Assembly (NCBI GenBank): GCA_964548225.1
Contig: CAZJQP010000092.1
Span: 1-19,687, forward strand
DNA: 19,687 nucleotides
From: CALMEH01 sp964548225
GTDB lineage: Bacteria; Acidobacteriota; Blastocatellia; Pyrinomonadales; Pyrinomonadaceae
Direction: 5' to 3'
The first letter of the stretch is position 1; each line of letters starts with the position of its first letter. The translations under genes were made by a program, and so were the position numbers. Below the pieces are notes generated by a model, which saw nothing but the letters and a program-made list of their open reading frames with translations, searched no databases and was not told where the DNA came from. This document shows, piece after piece, positions 8,101 to 16,664 of the stretch.

Positions 8101-9027
8101 TCAATTGAATCGAATCCTAAATAAACACCTGTTTTGATCTTCAAAGGCTCGGCGACCGTGGAGATTGGTATGATTGTTGATTAACAGTAAATCACCGTCG
8201 TTCAAGAGAAATTCGTTAGTGTGAATTGATGAATCTATTGTTTCTTTTAGAAATTCGAGTGATTCGATAATTGCGTGTTTTTGCGAAGCCGGAGCTTTAA
8301 TTAATTCGGTTTTAAGATTATCAGGACGGTAACGCAGTAAAGGTGTCTTGCCGAAAATCGGTGCTTGAATAAAAGTTTTTCGCGTGTCGGTGATAAAAAT
8401 CGGCGGAATCAGAAATGGAATTTTAACAAGTGACAGCGTTTTGACGGCTAACTGCCCTTGGGCTGAGGCGATCAGCGAATTTATGAGTTTGCGACCATTT
8501 AGAACAGTTGTTTGTCCGCCGCCGCAACGCGCCTGACGATACACATAAAAAGCCAAAAAGTTTTCCGGCTTCGGGCGATATTGAGAATCGGTATGCAGCG
8601 GGGCAGCCGCCGAATGCTCGGAAAAAGTCCGAAAACGAGTTTCACCCGTTTCGTTTTGCGGCTTCATCGTCCAAATTAACGAATCTTTTGTTGCTGTATG
8701 TGGCGACAGTTCTCCCATTTGGCTGACGAAGGCGAGAAAAAGCCCTTGGCAAATGATTTTCGGAGTTCCGACCGGCAGAAAATTTTTTACTCTCACTGCG
8801 TCGAAACCGGAATTAAGCAATGTTGAAAAATACTTCGCACAGTCGAAAAAATCGCTCCAGTGTTTCGCTAAATCGGCGGTTAAACGATTTATTGCCTCTG
8901 CGTCAAATTGCAAAAGATCCGAGTCCGACAATTCCTGCATATAGTTGACCAAACCATCTGGAACTGAGCCGGCAAAATTTTCTACATATAATGCACTGTC
9001 GGTTGAAGAAAAATTATTTAACACCAT
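8101..9027 (-). CDS. TauD/TfdA-like Fe(II)/2-oxoglutarate dioxygenase
   Basis: 308 residues. The iron-binding triad is visible: HTD at 145-147 (His145, Asp147) and His290 in NNHTNLHGRRAF (284-295). Arg300 or Arg304 in RCLFRIRF should bind 2-oxoglutarate. NDGDLLLINN before the distal histidine is typical of the TauD and clavaminate-synthase-like group, and the length is normal. The enzyme should hydroxylate or otherwise oxidise a small substrate using O2 and 2-oxoglutarate; the substrate is unknown. It is the last gene of a three-gene operon. Its ATG lies within the last 10 bases of the cyclohydrolase gene and is served by a GGAGG site inside that gene, which suggests its substrate may come from the same pathway. 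Confidence 0.85.
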   Translation of the reverse strand: MVLNNFSSTDSALYVENFAGSVPDGLVNYMQELSDSDLLQFDAEAINRLTADLAKHWSDFFDCAKYFSTLLNSGFDAVRVKNFLPVGTPKIICQGLFLAFVSQMGELSPHTATKDSLIWTMKPQNETGETRFRTFSEHSAAAPLHTDSQYRPKPENFLAFYVYRQARCGGGQTTVLNGRKLINSLIASAQGQLAVKTLSLVKIPFLIPPIFITDTRKTFIQAPIFGKTPLLRYRPDNLKTELIKAPASQKHAIIESLEFLKETIDSSIHTNEFLLNDGDLLLINNHTNLHGRRAFEDQNRCLFRIRFN

Positions 9028-10991
9028 AGTTCAGATGCCTCCGCTGAAATTTCCGCATAAACCCGGTGCGGATGAATGCTTTCATTTAAGGACACGGTAA
9101 CAGTCAATAAATCACTTGCCGCGAGTATTGAAGCGATGGCAACACTAACGCTGCGGCAAACGTCTTCACCGAATTGAGGGCGACGATGTGCCTTTTCGAC
9201 AAGACGATGTTCGTCGGGACGCTTTAGAACCGATTCGACTAAGTGAGCTTCAGCATCAAGGCAGCGCATCAAATCCGGCAGATCGGGTAGATCATCGTTT
9301 GAAGTAACGGAGACAGTTAATTCTCCGGGTTGCGAATGAGTAAAAGTCGGCGGAAATTCTTCGGGGAATATGAAGTTCGGCGATTGCATTTGCTTGCGAA
9401 TCGTTTTTTCGCCTTTCAAACGGCTGTAAGCCAGCGTGCAGGGGCAAGCCGTCATTATTCCTGCCGAAACCTCGACCGTTTGTTTGACGATACTAGCCGT
9501 TTGTTCGTGGCATAAATTAATGGTTAATGGTCGCGCCGAATTGGTTTGACTGAGGACGTTATAACTCGGCTGAAGCAATTTGGTGTTAAGTTTGGCGACG
9601 GCGTTTTCGCTTTTTTGTAGCCGACGCGCTTCCTGTGCCAAAAATTCGGCTAATTCGGCGATGCCATTCCAACTTTTTGTGCCAGCGGTTACTACGATTT
9701 GCTGCAAACGGCTCATATGAATACCGCGCTGTTCAGCGGATAAATCAACCGTTAATTCGACTTCAAAATTCATCATTTCGACACGCGAATTCAGCGGATT
9801 TAAGACGTTGGCGCGAAGTGTCGAGTGTGTCGTGCCGACCCGGTTAATTTTGACGGCGTGCATCGGTTGGCGTGCCGGGATGTCAGTTTCTTCGGCACGG
9901 GACAATTCGTCGCTGCGTCTCGCCGCAAAGAAATCAAGTGATTCCCTGCCGCTCAAAACGGCATTTTTGTCTTCGCAAACGGCGAAACTTTCCGCGCCGA
10001 GCAGATACGCCGAGCAAAGTCCGGGCAAACCGTGAAATTCTTCGGCGAATTTGAAAAGCGAAGCGGGCAGACCGGTCTGCCGCAGAGTTTTTTGAATCCA
10101 AAACTGAACAGGCTCTTGGTGCAGGTGAACCGCCAAATCGTAATCGAGCCTCAATGCACGCTCGGTAAAACCCAGCAAAAGAATGGTTTTGATCCGCTCC
10201 GCATCGAACCCGGTCGGCAATTCCAAATTTCCCTGCACCAGCTTCTCAAAGACTGTTTTTTCAGCAAACATCGCCACCGCTTCCATTGTTGCCAGCCATT
10301 CGGGAATGAGCGGATTTCCGGCTCGCGGAAATTTCGCCAGATGAATCAAATGGGCGGCATCGTGAGCGAGTCGCCAGACGAAAAATTGATTTCGTCCAAG
10401 CCCAGAAAATCGGCTGCTCTCGAATAAAACGGGCAAGCCATCTTTTTTGGTCAAATGCCAACGCCGCCAGCATAATTCAGCGTGTTCGCTTTCAAAACTT
10501 CCGAGTTTAATACCTTCACCTTGAAAATCGAACAAATCGCCAATCAGTCGGATGCCGTAATTTTTCAAAAGCTCGAACGAATCGGGAGGTGGTGCAATTT
10601 CGTCTGCCCAAAATGAGTCTATCGTTTTGGTTAACCGTTTGCGCGGCGCGTTCAAATGTTCGCATAATTTTTCCAACCAGTAATTGCTTGCCTCGCCCGC
10701 CGGACAATATCGCTCGACTTCTTCGAGATTTAAAACTTGGGCAACGTCGCCGCGCAAGTCGGGCGATATGATTGCCGAATCGGATTCAAAGCCGGTCAAT
10801 TTTTTATAACGATTCAAATTCTCAATCGCGCCGCGCCCGCTGCAATGGTTAAAAACGGTTTCGGCAAGCGCGAAATTTTGCTTTTCGCTATTGATAATCC
10901 GGGACGCAGCATCGTCAAACAGGGCTTTTGCCGCCCAGCCGCCGCCGCGCGAAATCAATTCAAGAATAATTTGCTCATTTTCATCCTTCAT
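9018..10991 (-). CDS. FolE2-type GTP cyclohydrolase with a large unknown N-terminal domain
   Basis: 657 residues, over twice the usual length of FolE2 (about 250-300). Residues about 376-657 match GTP cyclohydrolase IB (FolE2/MptA): INRVGTTHSTLRANV near 382, FEVELTVDLSAEQRGIHMSR (409-428), GIMTACPCTLAYS (511-523) with Cys516, and NESIHPHRVYAEIS near the end. These enzymes convert GTP to dihydroneopterin triphosphate (FolE2) or its cyclic phosphate (MptA), the first step of pterin pathways. I do not recognise residues 1-375. They contain HDAAHLIH at 210-217 and EWLATMEAVAMFAE (231-244), a pattern that could bind a metal. The gene has a clear GGAGG site, overlaps the SDR gene as ATGA at its start, and overlaps the dioxygenase gene at its end. 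Use in a special pterin pathway rather than housekeeping folate synthesis is inference. Confidence 0.82.
   Translation of the reverse strand: MKDENEQIILELISRGGGWAAKALFDDAASRIINSEKQNFALAETVFNHCSGRGAIENLNRYKKLTGFESDSAIISPDLRGDVAQVLNLEEVERYCPAGEASNYWLEKLCEHLNAPRKRLTKTIDSFWADEIAPPPDSFELLKNYGIRLIGDLFDFQGEGIKLGSFESEHAELCWRRWHLTKKDGLPVLFESSRFSGLGRNQFFVWRLAHDAAHLIHLAKFPRAGNPLIPEWLATMEAVAMFAEKTVFEKLVQGNLELPTGFDAERIKTILLLGFTERALRLDYDLAVHLHQEPVQFWIQKTLRQTGLPASLFKFAEEFHGLPGLCSAYLLGAESFAVCEDKNAVLSGRESLDFFAARRSDELSRAEETDIPARQPMHAVKINRVGTTHSTLRANVLNPLNSRVEMMNFEVELTVDLSAEQRGIHMSRLQQIVVTAGTKSWNGIAELAEFLAQEARRLQKSENAVAKLNTKLLQPSYNVLSQTNSARPLTINLCHEQTASIVKQTVEVSAGIMTACPCTLAYSRLKGEKTIRKQMQSPNFIFPEEFPPTFTHSQPGELTVSVTSNDDLPDLPDLMRCLDAEAHLVESVLKRPDEHRLVEKAHRRPQFGEDVCRSVSVAIASILAASDLLTVTVSLNESIHPHRVYAEISAEASELWC
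9038..9042 (-). promoter_or_regulatory. Shine-Dalgarno site of the dioxygenase gene
   Basis: GGAGG on the minus strand, 10 bases before ATG 9027 and within the coding end of the FolE2-fusion gene. It supports the chosen start. Confidence 0.55.
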
Positions 10992-11704
10992 TTAAGTCCT
11001 CCGTTCGTTTCCATTAAAATTCTTCTTCTTTCTTCGTAGTATTTTTCAACAATTAATCGGTCCATCTCCGCTACCCAAAATTCTCGTCCGGCTTCAATCG
11101 CCTCGCGCATCTCGTTCGCAATCGAATCGGGCGAAACTGCACCTGCGGGGGTAGCAGAAGCACCGGCGGCGAGATGAAAATCCGTTTGCAAACAACCCGG
11201 ATAACAAACGGTAATGCTGATGCCCCGCCGCAATGCCGCCGGGCGGACACATTCGATAAAATGATTGACCGCCGCTTTCGTCGCGGCGTAAATTGCCCAA
11301 TTTTCATCCGGTATCAATGCGGTCAGCGACGAAACCCAGCCGATTTTCGATTTCGCCGGAAGCAGTCGAATTGCCGCCGTTATCCAACTAATCGCTCCTT
11401 TTGCGTTCGTTTCGATTATTCGTTCAACTTCTGTATCTACGAGTGCTTCGGGTTGTTTGTAAATGCCTTCCGCAAAGCTAATAACTACCAAATTCGGCTT
11501 AACTTCTCGCAAATAGCGTTCTGCCGCACCATTTTCAACCGCGTCAGCTAGAATAGTTTCAAATTCAATATCAGTTGAGTGAGGCGCAGTCCGTGACAAA
11601 ACGACTGTTTCGCAACCGTCTCCGCAGAAGTTCCGCGCAAGTGCAAAACCGAGTCCGCGGCTGCCGCCGACAATTAATACTTTTCTTTTTAGTGTTCTTT
11701 TCAT
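10988..11704 (-). CDS. Short-chain dehydrogenase/reductase (SDR)
   Basis: 238 residues from ATG 11704. The NAD(P)-binding motif is GGSRGLG at 13-19 after strand KVLIVGG. Asn100 (TNAKG), Ser125/Ser126 and YAATK (Tyr139, Lys143) form the classical SDR catalytic set, followed by CYPGCLQTDF (167-176). Arg38 after the second strand (VVLSRT) suggests preference for NADP. Length is normal. A TTG at 11731 would add 9 residues; I prefer ATG because the first strand then begins a few residues in, but neither start has a good ribosome site. As first gene of the SDR, FolE2-fusion and dioxygenase operon it could reduce a pterin, like pteridine or sepiapterin reductases. That rests on context only, since SDRs are diverse. 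Confidence 0.85.
   Translation of the reverse strand: MKRTLKRKVLIVGGSRGLGFALARNFCGDGCETVVLSRTAPHSTDIEFETILADAVENGAAERYLREVKPNLVVISFAEGIYKQPEALVDTEVERIIETNAKGAISWITAAIRLLPAKSKIGWVSSLTALIPDENWAIYAATKAAVNHFIECVRPAALRRGISITVCYPGCLQTDFHLAAGASATPAGAVSPDSIANEMREAIEAGREFWVAEMDRLIVEKYYEERRRILMETNGGLK
10998..11002 (-). promoter_or_regulatory. Shine-Dalgarno site of the FolE2-fusion gene
   Basis: GGAGG on the minus strand, 6 bases before ATG 10991, inside the end of the SDR gene. Strong support for this start and for translation from a shared transcript. Confidence 0.7.
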
Positions 11705-11748
11705 ATTTTTTGCCAGTTTATATTCCGGCAACGCATTTTCCCAATCTG

Positions 11749-11790
11749 AATACGAAAATAGAATCTTTGTAACGACTCTATTTTCGTATT
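11749..11790 (-). terminator. Hairpin between the peptidase and SDR genes
   Basis: Perfect 14-bp inverted repeat (AATACGAAAATAGA and TCTATTTTCGTATT) with a 14-base loop, 7 bases past the stop of the peptidase gene on the minus strand. There is no T-run on either strand, so it is not a textbook intrinsic terminator. It may instead stabilise the upstream mRNA's 3' end or act before the SDR operon. Confidence 0.5.
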
Positions 11791-11797
11791 ACTCCGG

Positions 11798-12826
11798 TTA
11801 CGGAAGTTGGTTGACAAAATTTTGATCCATCACCTGAACTTCGGAAAATCTGAATTCGCATCGCGGGTCATCGCAAAACTGACTGGCATTGAGCCACGAT
11901 TTTCGTCCTGCACGAAATAGATAAACGGCTGAACTTTGATTGCCGCGAATTACCGATTCGTTTCGCGGTTGCGCGAGACTGCTAATTGAAAACGAACCGC
12001 GCTGGCTAGCCGGCAGGATGCGAACGGGAATTCGTCCGGCAACCTGGTCATAAGTGCCTTCTTGCGGAGTCAAATTCAGACTCAATCCCCAAGAGTTCCA
12101 AACGTCAGGTGTTACACCATAAAGCGTTTGATTTTTATTCGTATAAACCGTCGGATTGTCGTCAAAGCGAAGGAGATCGCAATTATCCGACGGCGCAATC
12201 AGGCGATATTTTTGCGGTTGGGCAATCGCCGGTGTTCGTCCAACAGACAAATCATTGATGATTGTCTGTTCACTAACACCGTTCACCCCGACTCTGACAT
12301 TTCTGTAGGCAACCAGATGCAAATGTTCACCGCATCCGGGACAGCCGGTTTCGCCGATATACCCGGCTTTCGTTCCTGCGCCAAACCAGTTGCCGTTCGC
12401 GCCATTCAGCACCGAAGAAAAATCGAGCAGATGAGCCAATCGAATCAAAATTCCGGTGCCGGGGTCCCAAATAAAAGTCGTATTACCATAGCCGCCCGTG
12501 GTTCTCACCGACCAAATCCGTCCGGTTATGGGAAGATAAACGCCTTTGCCGCGATCTGCACTTCCCGGAATGCTCAAATCGAGCGCGTAAATGTCTTTGC
12601 CGGTGTGCGTCCCGATGTTGTTTCCCCGTGTTACCCGATAATCGCCGTTTGAAAGCGGCGACCAGATGGCAATCATATTATTGCCGGAACTAACATCAAT
12701 GACGATACCGCTCGGACAATTAGTTTGCGCCTGCACCTGATTTACGGCGAGCGTAAAAAGGACAAGCCTCAACACTATACTGCACAAAATATTCTTAGCC
12801 TTTATAGCCTTTATTGAAAATTTCAT
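11798..12826 (-). CDS. Secreted M23-like (LytM-type) peptidase
   Basis: 342 residues with an N-terminal signal peptide: basic start (KFSIKAIKAK), hydrophobic core (IVLRLVLFTLAV), and probable cleavage after VQA near residue 33. The zinc ligands of M23 peptidases appear as HTGKD (His74, Asp78) and HLH (His168, His170), in the usual order and in a fold rich in short glycine turns. Such enzymes cut peptide cross-links of cell-wall peptidoglycan or act as inactive scaffold domains; here the ligands appear complete. The region after about residue 200 is unassigned. Four cysteines near 157-165 and 317-325 could form disulfides outside the cytoplasm. AGGAG lies 8 bases before the ATG. It is divergent from the regulator gene at 12969. 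Confidence 0.8.
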   Translation of the reverse strand: MKFSIKAIKAKNILCSIVLRLVLFTLAVNQVQAQTNCPSGIVIDVSSGNNMIAIWSPLSNGDYRVTRGNNIGTHTGKDIYALDLSIPGSADRGKGVYLPITGRIWSVRTTGGYGNTTFIWDPGTGILIRLAHLLDFSSVLNGANGNWFGAGTKAGYIGETGCPGCGEHLHLVAYRNVRVGVNGVSEQTIINDLSVGRTPAIAQPQKYRLIAPSDNCDLLRFDDNPTVYTNKNQTLYGVTPDVWNSWGLSLNLTPQEGTYDQVAGRIPVRILPASQRGSFSISSLAQPRNESVIRGNQSSAVYLFRAGRKSWLNASQFCDDPRCEFRFSEVQVMDQNFVNQLP

Positions 12827-12834
12827 TAATCTTA

Positions 12835-12839
12835 CTCCT
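12835..12839 (-). promoter_or_regulatory. Shine-Dalgarno site of the peptidase gene
   Basis: AGGAG on the minus strand, 8 bases before ATG 12826; supports the start and the signal peptide reading. Confidence 0.6.
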
Positions 12840-12934
12840 ATATTCTCTAATTAAATTTTTGCCAAACGAGCGAACCGAAACTTTGAATTTCTCTCGTTTG
12901 TAAATACAATTTATAATTGACCTGCATTTGGTGT

Positions 12935-12952
12935 CTTTAAGGTATTTTAAAG
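12935..12952. promoter_or_regulatory. Short dyad in the divergent promoter region
   Basis: CTTTAA and TTAAAG flank a 6-base spacer, 16 bases before the regulator ATG; AAAGATT is then repeated (12949-12955 and 12960-12966). The 142-base gap between the peptidase and regulator genes must hold both promoters. A regulator site is possible but short AT-rich dyads arise by chance. Confidence 0.25.
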
Positions 12953-12968
12953 ATTTTCTAAAGATTAT

Positions 12969-14156
12969 ATGTTCAATGACTCCCACATTTACGAGTTTGA
13001 TGATTTTGTTCTTGACGAAAAAGAAGAGGAACTCAAAAGAGGCGACGAGATAATCTTATTAGAACCGAAACCCTTTCAGATTTTACTTTTACTTGTAAAA
13101 AATGCCGGACGAACTGTTGAACGTGAGGAAATTTATCAAGAGGTTTGGGGCGAGACTTTTGTTGAAGATTCAAATCTCGATGTTCAACTCAGTAAAATAC
13201 GCAAAGCACTGGGACAAAACAAGAATCGTGTTTTCATACAAAAAAAATCCAAAGGATTTAAGTTTGTTATTCGCGTTGTCCCAATTCGTAAAACAAACCA
13301 GACTCTTATTTCAGATGTCATTGAAAATAAGCGAAAGGATACTGATTATCGAGAAAGTGCTGAAGAGATTTTAGAATTTGCCCAAAACGAGTCATACACG
13401 ACGAGTTTTGGATTGCGTAATTGGTTTGCCCTCGTTTCGGTTACTCTGGCGGCTTTATATATTTATTACCTCGGAGTCGGTTTTTCGTCTGATTTGCCGA
13501 TGGGTAAATACCAGTTAGTCTTTATCTATCTAAACAGTTTTTTTTATGGCGCGTTGGCAGCAATCACGCTGGTTTTGGAAACGGCTTATGAATTTCATAA
13601 ACACCGGCGAAATGTAGCGAGAATGGCTCCCATCGTTTTTTTGATAAACGCAACCGCAATGTATGCCGGATTGATGGGTGCCAGTAGATTTCTGCCGGAA
13701 ATGCCTGATTATGCGTTCTTTACAGGATTATTGTTTTTGTTTATCGGAACTTCTTTATCTTGTTTACTTGCTTTCTTTGTTTTACCTAATGTGCGGATAA
13801 CAAAATCAAACGAAGAAAAAACACAACCCGCATTTCTCGCATTTCTCAAAAATGTCGGCTTTTACTTCTTTCTTATTTATCTATTTTTCGGATTATTTAT
13901 CTTTTGCTTAACTTACGGTTCAGCGGAAAATTATAAGAATATGTCGTTCGCTTTCGTGTTTCTTCTGATATGGGGCTTTGTAATGCTTCTATCCTGGATT
14001 TCGATAAATCTTTTTAACAGCAATCTCAAAACCGTTGAAGATGGGGAAGCATACAAAGGTCACGGTTTATTTGTTTCGATGTCTTATTTGCGGCTAATTT
14101 TTTGCTCACTTCCCACTTTAGCAAATATAGGAATTTATTTTTTCTCAATAAAATAA
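12969..14156 (+). CDS. Winged-helix regulator fused to a seven-segment membrane domain
   Basis: 395 residues. Residues 8-103 form an OmpR/CadC-type winged helix: YEFDDFVLDEKEEELKRG, LLEPKPFQILLLLVKNAGRT, EEIYQEVWGETF, then the recognition helix region NLDVQLSKIRKALG and the wing IQKKSKGFKFV. After a polar linker (about 104-148) come hydrophobic segments near 150-171, 181-205, 217-240, 248-274, 295-317, 326-348 and 371-393. It is therefore a membrane-anchored, cytoplasmic DNA-binding protein without a large outside sensor domain. Acidobacteria carry many proteins with this winged helix, often followed by TPR or WD-like repeats; a multi-pass domain is less usual. It may control the divergent peptidase gene. 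No partner kinase is nearby. Confidence 0.82.
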   Translation: MFNDSHIYEFDDFVLDEKEEELKRGDEIILLEPKPFQILLLLVKNAGRTVEREEIYQEVWGETFVEDSNLDVQLSKIRKALGQNKNRVFIQKKSKGFKFVIRVVPIRKTNQTLISDVIENKRKDTDYRESAEEILEFAQNESYTTSFGLRNWFALVSVTLAALYIYYLGVGFSSDLPMGKYQLVFIYLNSFFYGALAAITLVLETAYEFHKHRRNVARMAPIVFLINATAMYAGLMGASRFLPEMPDYAFFTGLLFLFIGTSLSCLLAFFVLPNVRITKSNEEKTQPAFLAFLKNVGFYFFLIYLFFGLFIFCLTYGSAENYKNMSFAFVFLLIWGFVMLLSWISINLFNSNLKTVEDGEAYKGHGLFVSMSYLRLIFCSLPTLANIGIYFFSIK

Positions 14157-14260
14157 TGTTAGAATGAATAAAGGAATTGTCTGCTAATTATATTTATATT
14201 TCAACTTTACTGATGTCAAGAAAAGATTTTACCGTTGGTTAATTGTAGAAATTCCTAAAA

Positions 14261-16654
14261 CTATTTACGCCCAAAAATTCTGTCGAACCAAGACCGTCGA
14301 ATCGTTTTTTTCTCTTGAATTGTGTCAGTTATTTTGCCGGAATTTTCCGTCGTTATAATCGGCGACATTGGATTTGTAGCTGTTTTCGGTTTCTGGGATT
14401 CAACCGGATTAAAATTTTGTGGCGGTTGAGATATTGTTGTTTCTATCTTGGGTTCTAATTTTGCGCTTGGCGATGGTGTTGCCATTTTGTCAGTGCTAAA
14501 CTGCAACGCTCGTTTGATGGCTGACACATAAATCTCCCAAGCCTGCAATTCGTCATTGTGCAGAACCGCGCTATTTTGTTTAAATTTAGTGGAAAAATCC
14601 TTCAGCGTCGGAAATTCTCCGGTAGCTTCATAAATTTGAATGAAGTTCAAGGCTTTTTGCGCTAATTCCTGAACATACTGTTTTTGAATATATTCTCCCG
14701 CCTGCTGTCCAAAATAATTGAAATCTTGGGAAGGAAGCAGTTCGGCAATTCGTTTGACAAAAGCGATTTTATTTTTCGGCATCAGCAAATGCTTTTCCGG
14801 GCGAAACGGAATTTTTTCGCCAATTGCCGTGTATAAAAGGCTAATGTCGCCGCCGAACCAGTTTTTTGTAGGTGTCGCGGCAGTTGAAACAAATTGTTTG
14901 ACGGTTGGTGCTTTGCCGCTTTTTTCGCTCATTTTTAGAAAGAAAGCATTTGCCGCCGGAGTTATTTCCGATTCCCAACGGTTTTTTAAATACTGTTCAA
15001 GGTATTTTTCCGTCCAGCTTCGACGATAACGGGAAATAATATCATGCAGTTTTTCAAATCCCGCACGGCGCGAACCGCTGCTCACGCTCATCGAGATTGT
15101 GATACCGAGATCCAAAGTTTGGCGCGATTTTTCGTTTTCGATGCGTTCTTCTGGTCCGAGAAGTTTTTCTGCTTCAATCAATTCGGCAAACATCGCCGTT
15201 TCAATCGGAGTTTTCATTTCCCTCAGTTCCGATAAATAACGCCGTTGATGATGTTCCAGTCCCTCCATATCCGTGCGTGAATACGGACCCTCGCACAAAA
15301 ACCAGGCGGTCAAAGCACAATTTTGCCAAAAGAAAAGTGCCGGACCGAAGACATCAGCCATCACAGCGTGCGGAAACGGTTCGGACACAATTCGTTCGGG
15401 AAATTTGTTAAGCAGCGTTGTTCCCCAAAGATTTTCGATTTCACTAATTAATTCAGCCGAAAGGAGTTCCAGATAAAGCCCCGGATGAAAAATATCATCT
15501 CTGACCGGATCAAAATCTATTCTTTTACCTTCGACAACCAATCCCCAGAGAGATTTCATTCCGGGTTTTTGAAGTGTGTGCAGATTATCAAAAATCCCCC
15601 AGTATTTCTTTAAACAAGCAACTCTTTCTTCGACGGGTGATGCTCCGCTCGGCTTTTGCCAAATTGCGGCGGCGATCTTTTCGATCTCAGAGACTGAAAT
15701 CCCTTCTTGTTCGGAAATTTCCTTGATGCGATTCGCTCCACCTGCAAGTATTTGCGGTTTTGGAAGTGCCGTAACAATTTGCTCGTCCGGGTGCGGTCTT
15801 TCACCTAAATATTCGACCAGAGACAGCCAATCGCCTCCGAAAAATCCGGTTAAAAGCGGCTGAAAAGCCTTTGTGATAACTTGTTTGCGTTTGACGATGC
15901 CATCGGATTTTGCCTTTTTGTAATACTGTTCGATTAAAGACCGTAGGGCGTAAAGACGATAAAAAGTGCCGGTAGAGGCGTCTATTTTGGACGATAATTC
16001 TTGAAGCAGTTTCTTTTTTGCCTCAAGCTGTTCGGCGCGACTTGCGAGCTTTGACCATCCGCCACGAAATCGAAACACATTCATCGCGTCCACATTTGTA
16101 ATGCCCAAAGCGGCATAAAATACGTCGAGATCATTCCAAATATTTTTTAATTCTTCAATATTATAAACGCCGGCGAGCTTGCTTCGCAGTTTTATCGGAT
16201 AAGTGATTTTTTCGTAAAAAGGCGAAAAAACTGCCCATAGAAAAACCGCTTCGGGCGAAGTTTCCAATTTCACACGGCAAATCTCGCTGTCCGCAACACT
16301 CACCGGAAAATGCGATAAATCATCGAAATTTTTGGTTAAGTTTAACCAACCGACATCAATATATTCTTTTTCGGGAAGCGTCCAGTTGCCACGTTCTCTC
16401 TGGTGGGCAAAGTCATAGTTATCTTTGATAAATTGTTGCTGCAAAACAGTTAAGTGATGAATTTCGACTGCTCCGTTATGCATTTCATCAACACTCATCG
16501 AGACGATTGTTTCTCCGCGCAAACCACGAACGGCAAGTTCGGAAATTAAATTGTCGAGTTCCGCGAAATTTGCAGAATGCCCTTTTCCCCTTTCGAGTTC
16601 TAAAACCTGCATCGGATTATGGCAGGCTAAAAATTGTTGTCCGAATGAAGTCAT
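14261..16654 (-). CDS. Uncharacterised 797-residue partner of the helicase
   Basis: No family recognised. The protein is soluble, mostly helical and charged. It contains an internal duplication: residues about 229-300 (EQYYKKA, FFGGDWLSLVEYLGERP at 271-287) resemble about 547-630 (EQYLKNR, WFGGDISLLYTAIGEKI at 599-615). A middle region has FDPVRDDIFHPGLYLELL (381-398) and EPFPHAVMADVFGPALFFWQ (425-444). The C-terminus is a Pro/Ser/Thr-rich linker (about 725-780) ending in a basic amphipathic tail (RRSWFDRIFGRK). The gene starts 10 bases after the helicase stop, so the two are surely cotranscribed. A structural or effector role alongside the nuclease-helicase is likely but unproven. No enzyme motif is apparent. 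Confidence 0.72.
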   Translation of the reverse strand: MTSFGQQFLACHNPMQVLELERGKGHSANFAELDNLISELAVRGLRGETIVSMSVDEMHNGAVEIHHLTVLQQQFIKDNYDFAHQRERGNWTLPEKEYIDVGWLNLTKNFDDLSHFPVSVADSEICRVKLETSPEAVFLWAVFSPFYEKITYPIKLRSKLAGVYNIEELKNIWNDLDVFYAALGITNVDAMNVFRFRGGWSKLASRAEQLEAKKKLLQELSSKIDASTGTFYRLYALRSLIEQYYKKAKSDGIVKRKQVITKAFQPLLTGFFGGDWLSLVEYLGERPHPDEQIVTALPKPQILAGGANRIKEISEQEGISVSEIEKIAAAIWQKPSGASPVEERVACLKKYWGIFDNLHTLQKPGMKSLWGLVVEGKRIDFDPVRDDIFHPGLYLELLSAELISEIENLWGTTLLNKFPERIVSEPFPHAVMADVFGPALFFWQNCALTAWFLCEGPYSRTDMEGLEHHQRRYLSELREMKTPIETAMFAELIEAEKLLGPEERIENEKSRQTLDLGITISMSVSSGSRRAGFEKLHDIISRYRRSWTEKYLEQYLKNRWESEITPAANAFFLKMSEKSGKAPTVKQFVSTAATPTKNWFGGDISLLYTAIGEKIPFRPEKHLLMPKNKIAFVKRIAELLPSQDFNYFGQQAGEYIQKQYVQELAQKALNFIQIYEATGEFPTLKDFSTKFKQNSAVLHNDELQAWEIYVSAIKRALQFSTDKMATPSPSAKLEPKIETTISQPPQNFNPVESQKPKTATNPMSPIITTENSGKITDTIQEKKTIRRSWFDRIFGRK

Positions 16655-16664
16655 AACAAATTAT

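Noticed and set aside
10032..10427. 131-codon plus-strand open frame opposite the FolE2 fusion
   Set aside because: Antisense to a clear gene with a Shine-Dalgarno site and known motifs; no domain seen.
11174..11551. 125-codon plus-strand open frame opposite the SDR gene
   Set aside because: Antisense shadow; the SDR motifs on the other strand are unambiguous.
12062..12652. 196-codon plus-strand open frame opposite the peptidase gene
   Set aside because: It lies wholly antisense to a well-supported signal-peptide/M23 reading, and its composition (many Arg, Ile, Asn) is that of a shadow frame.
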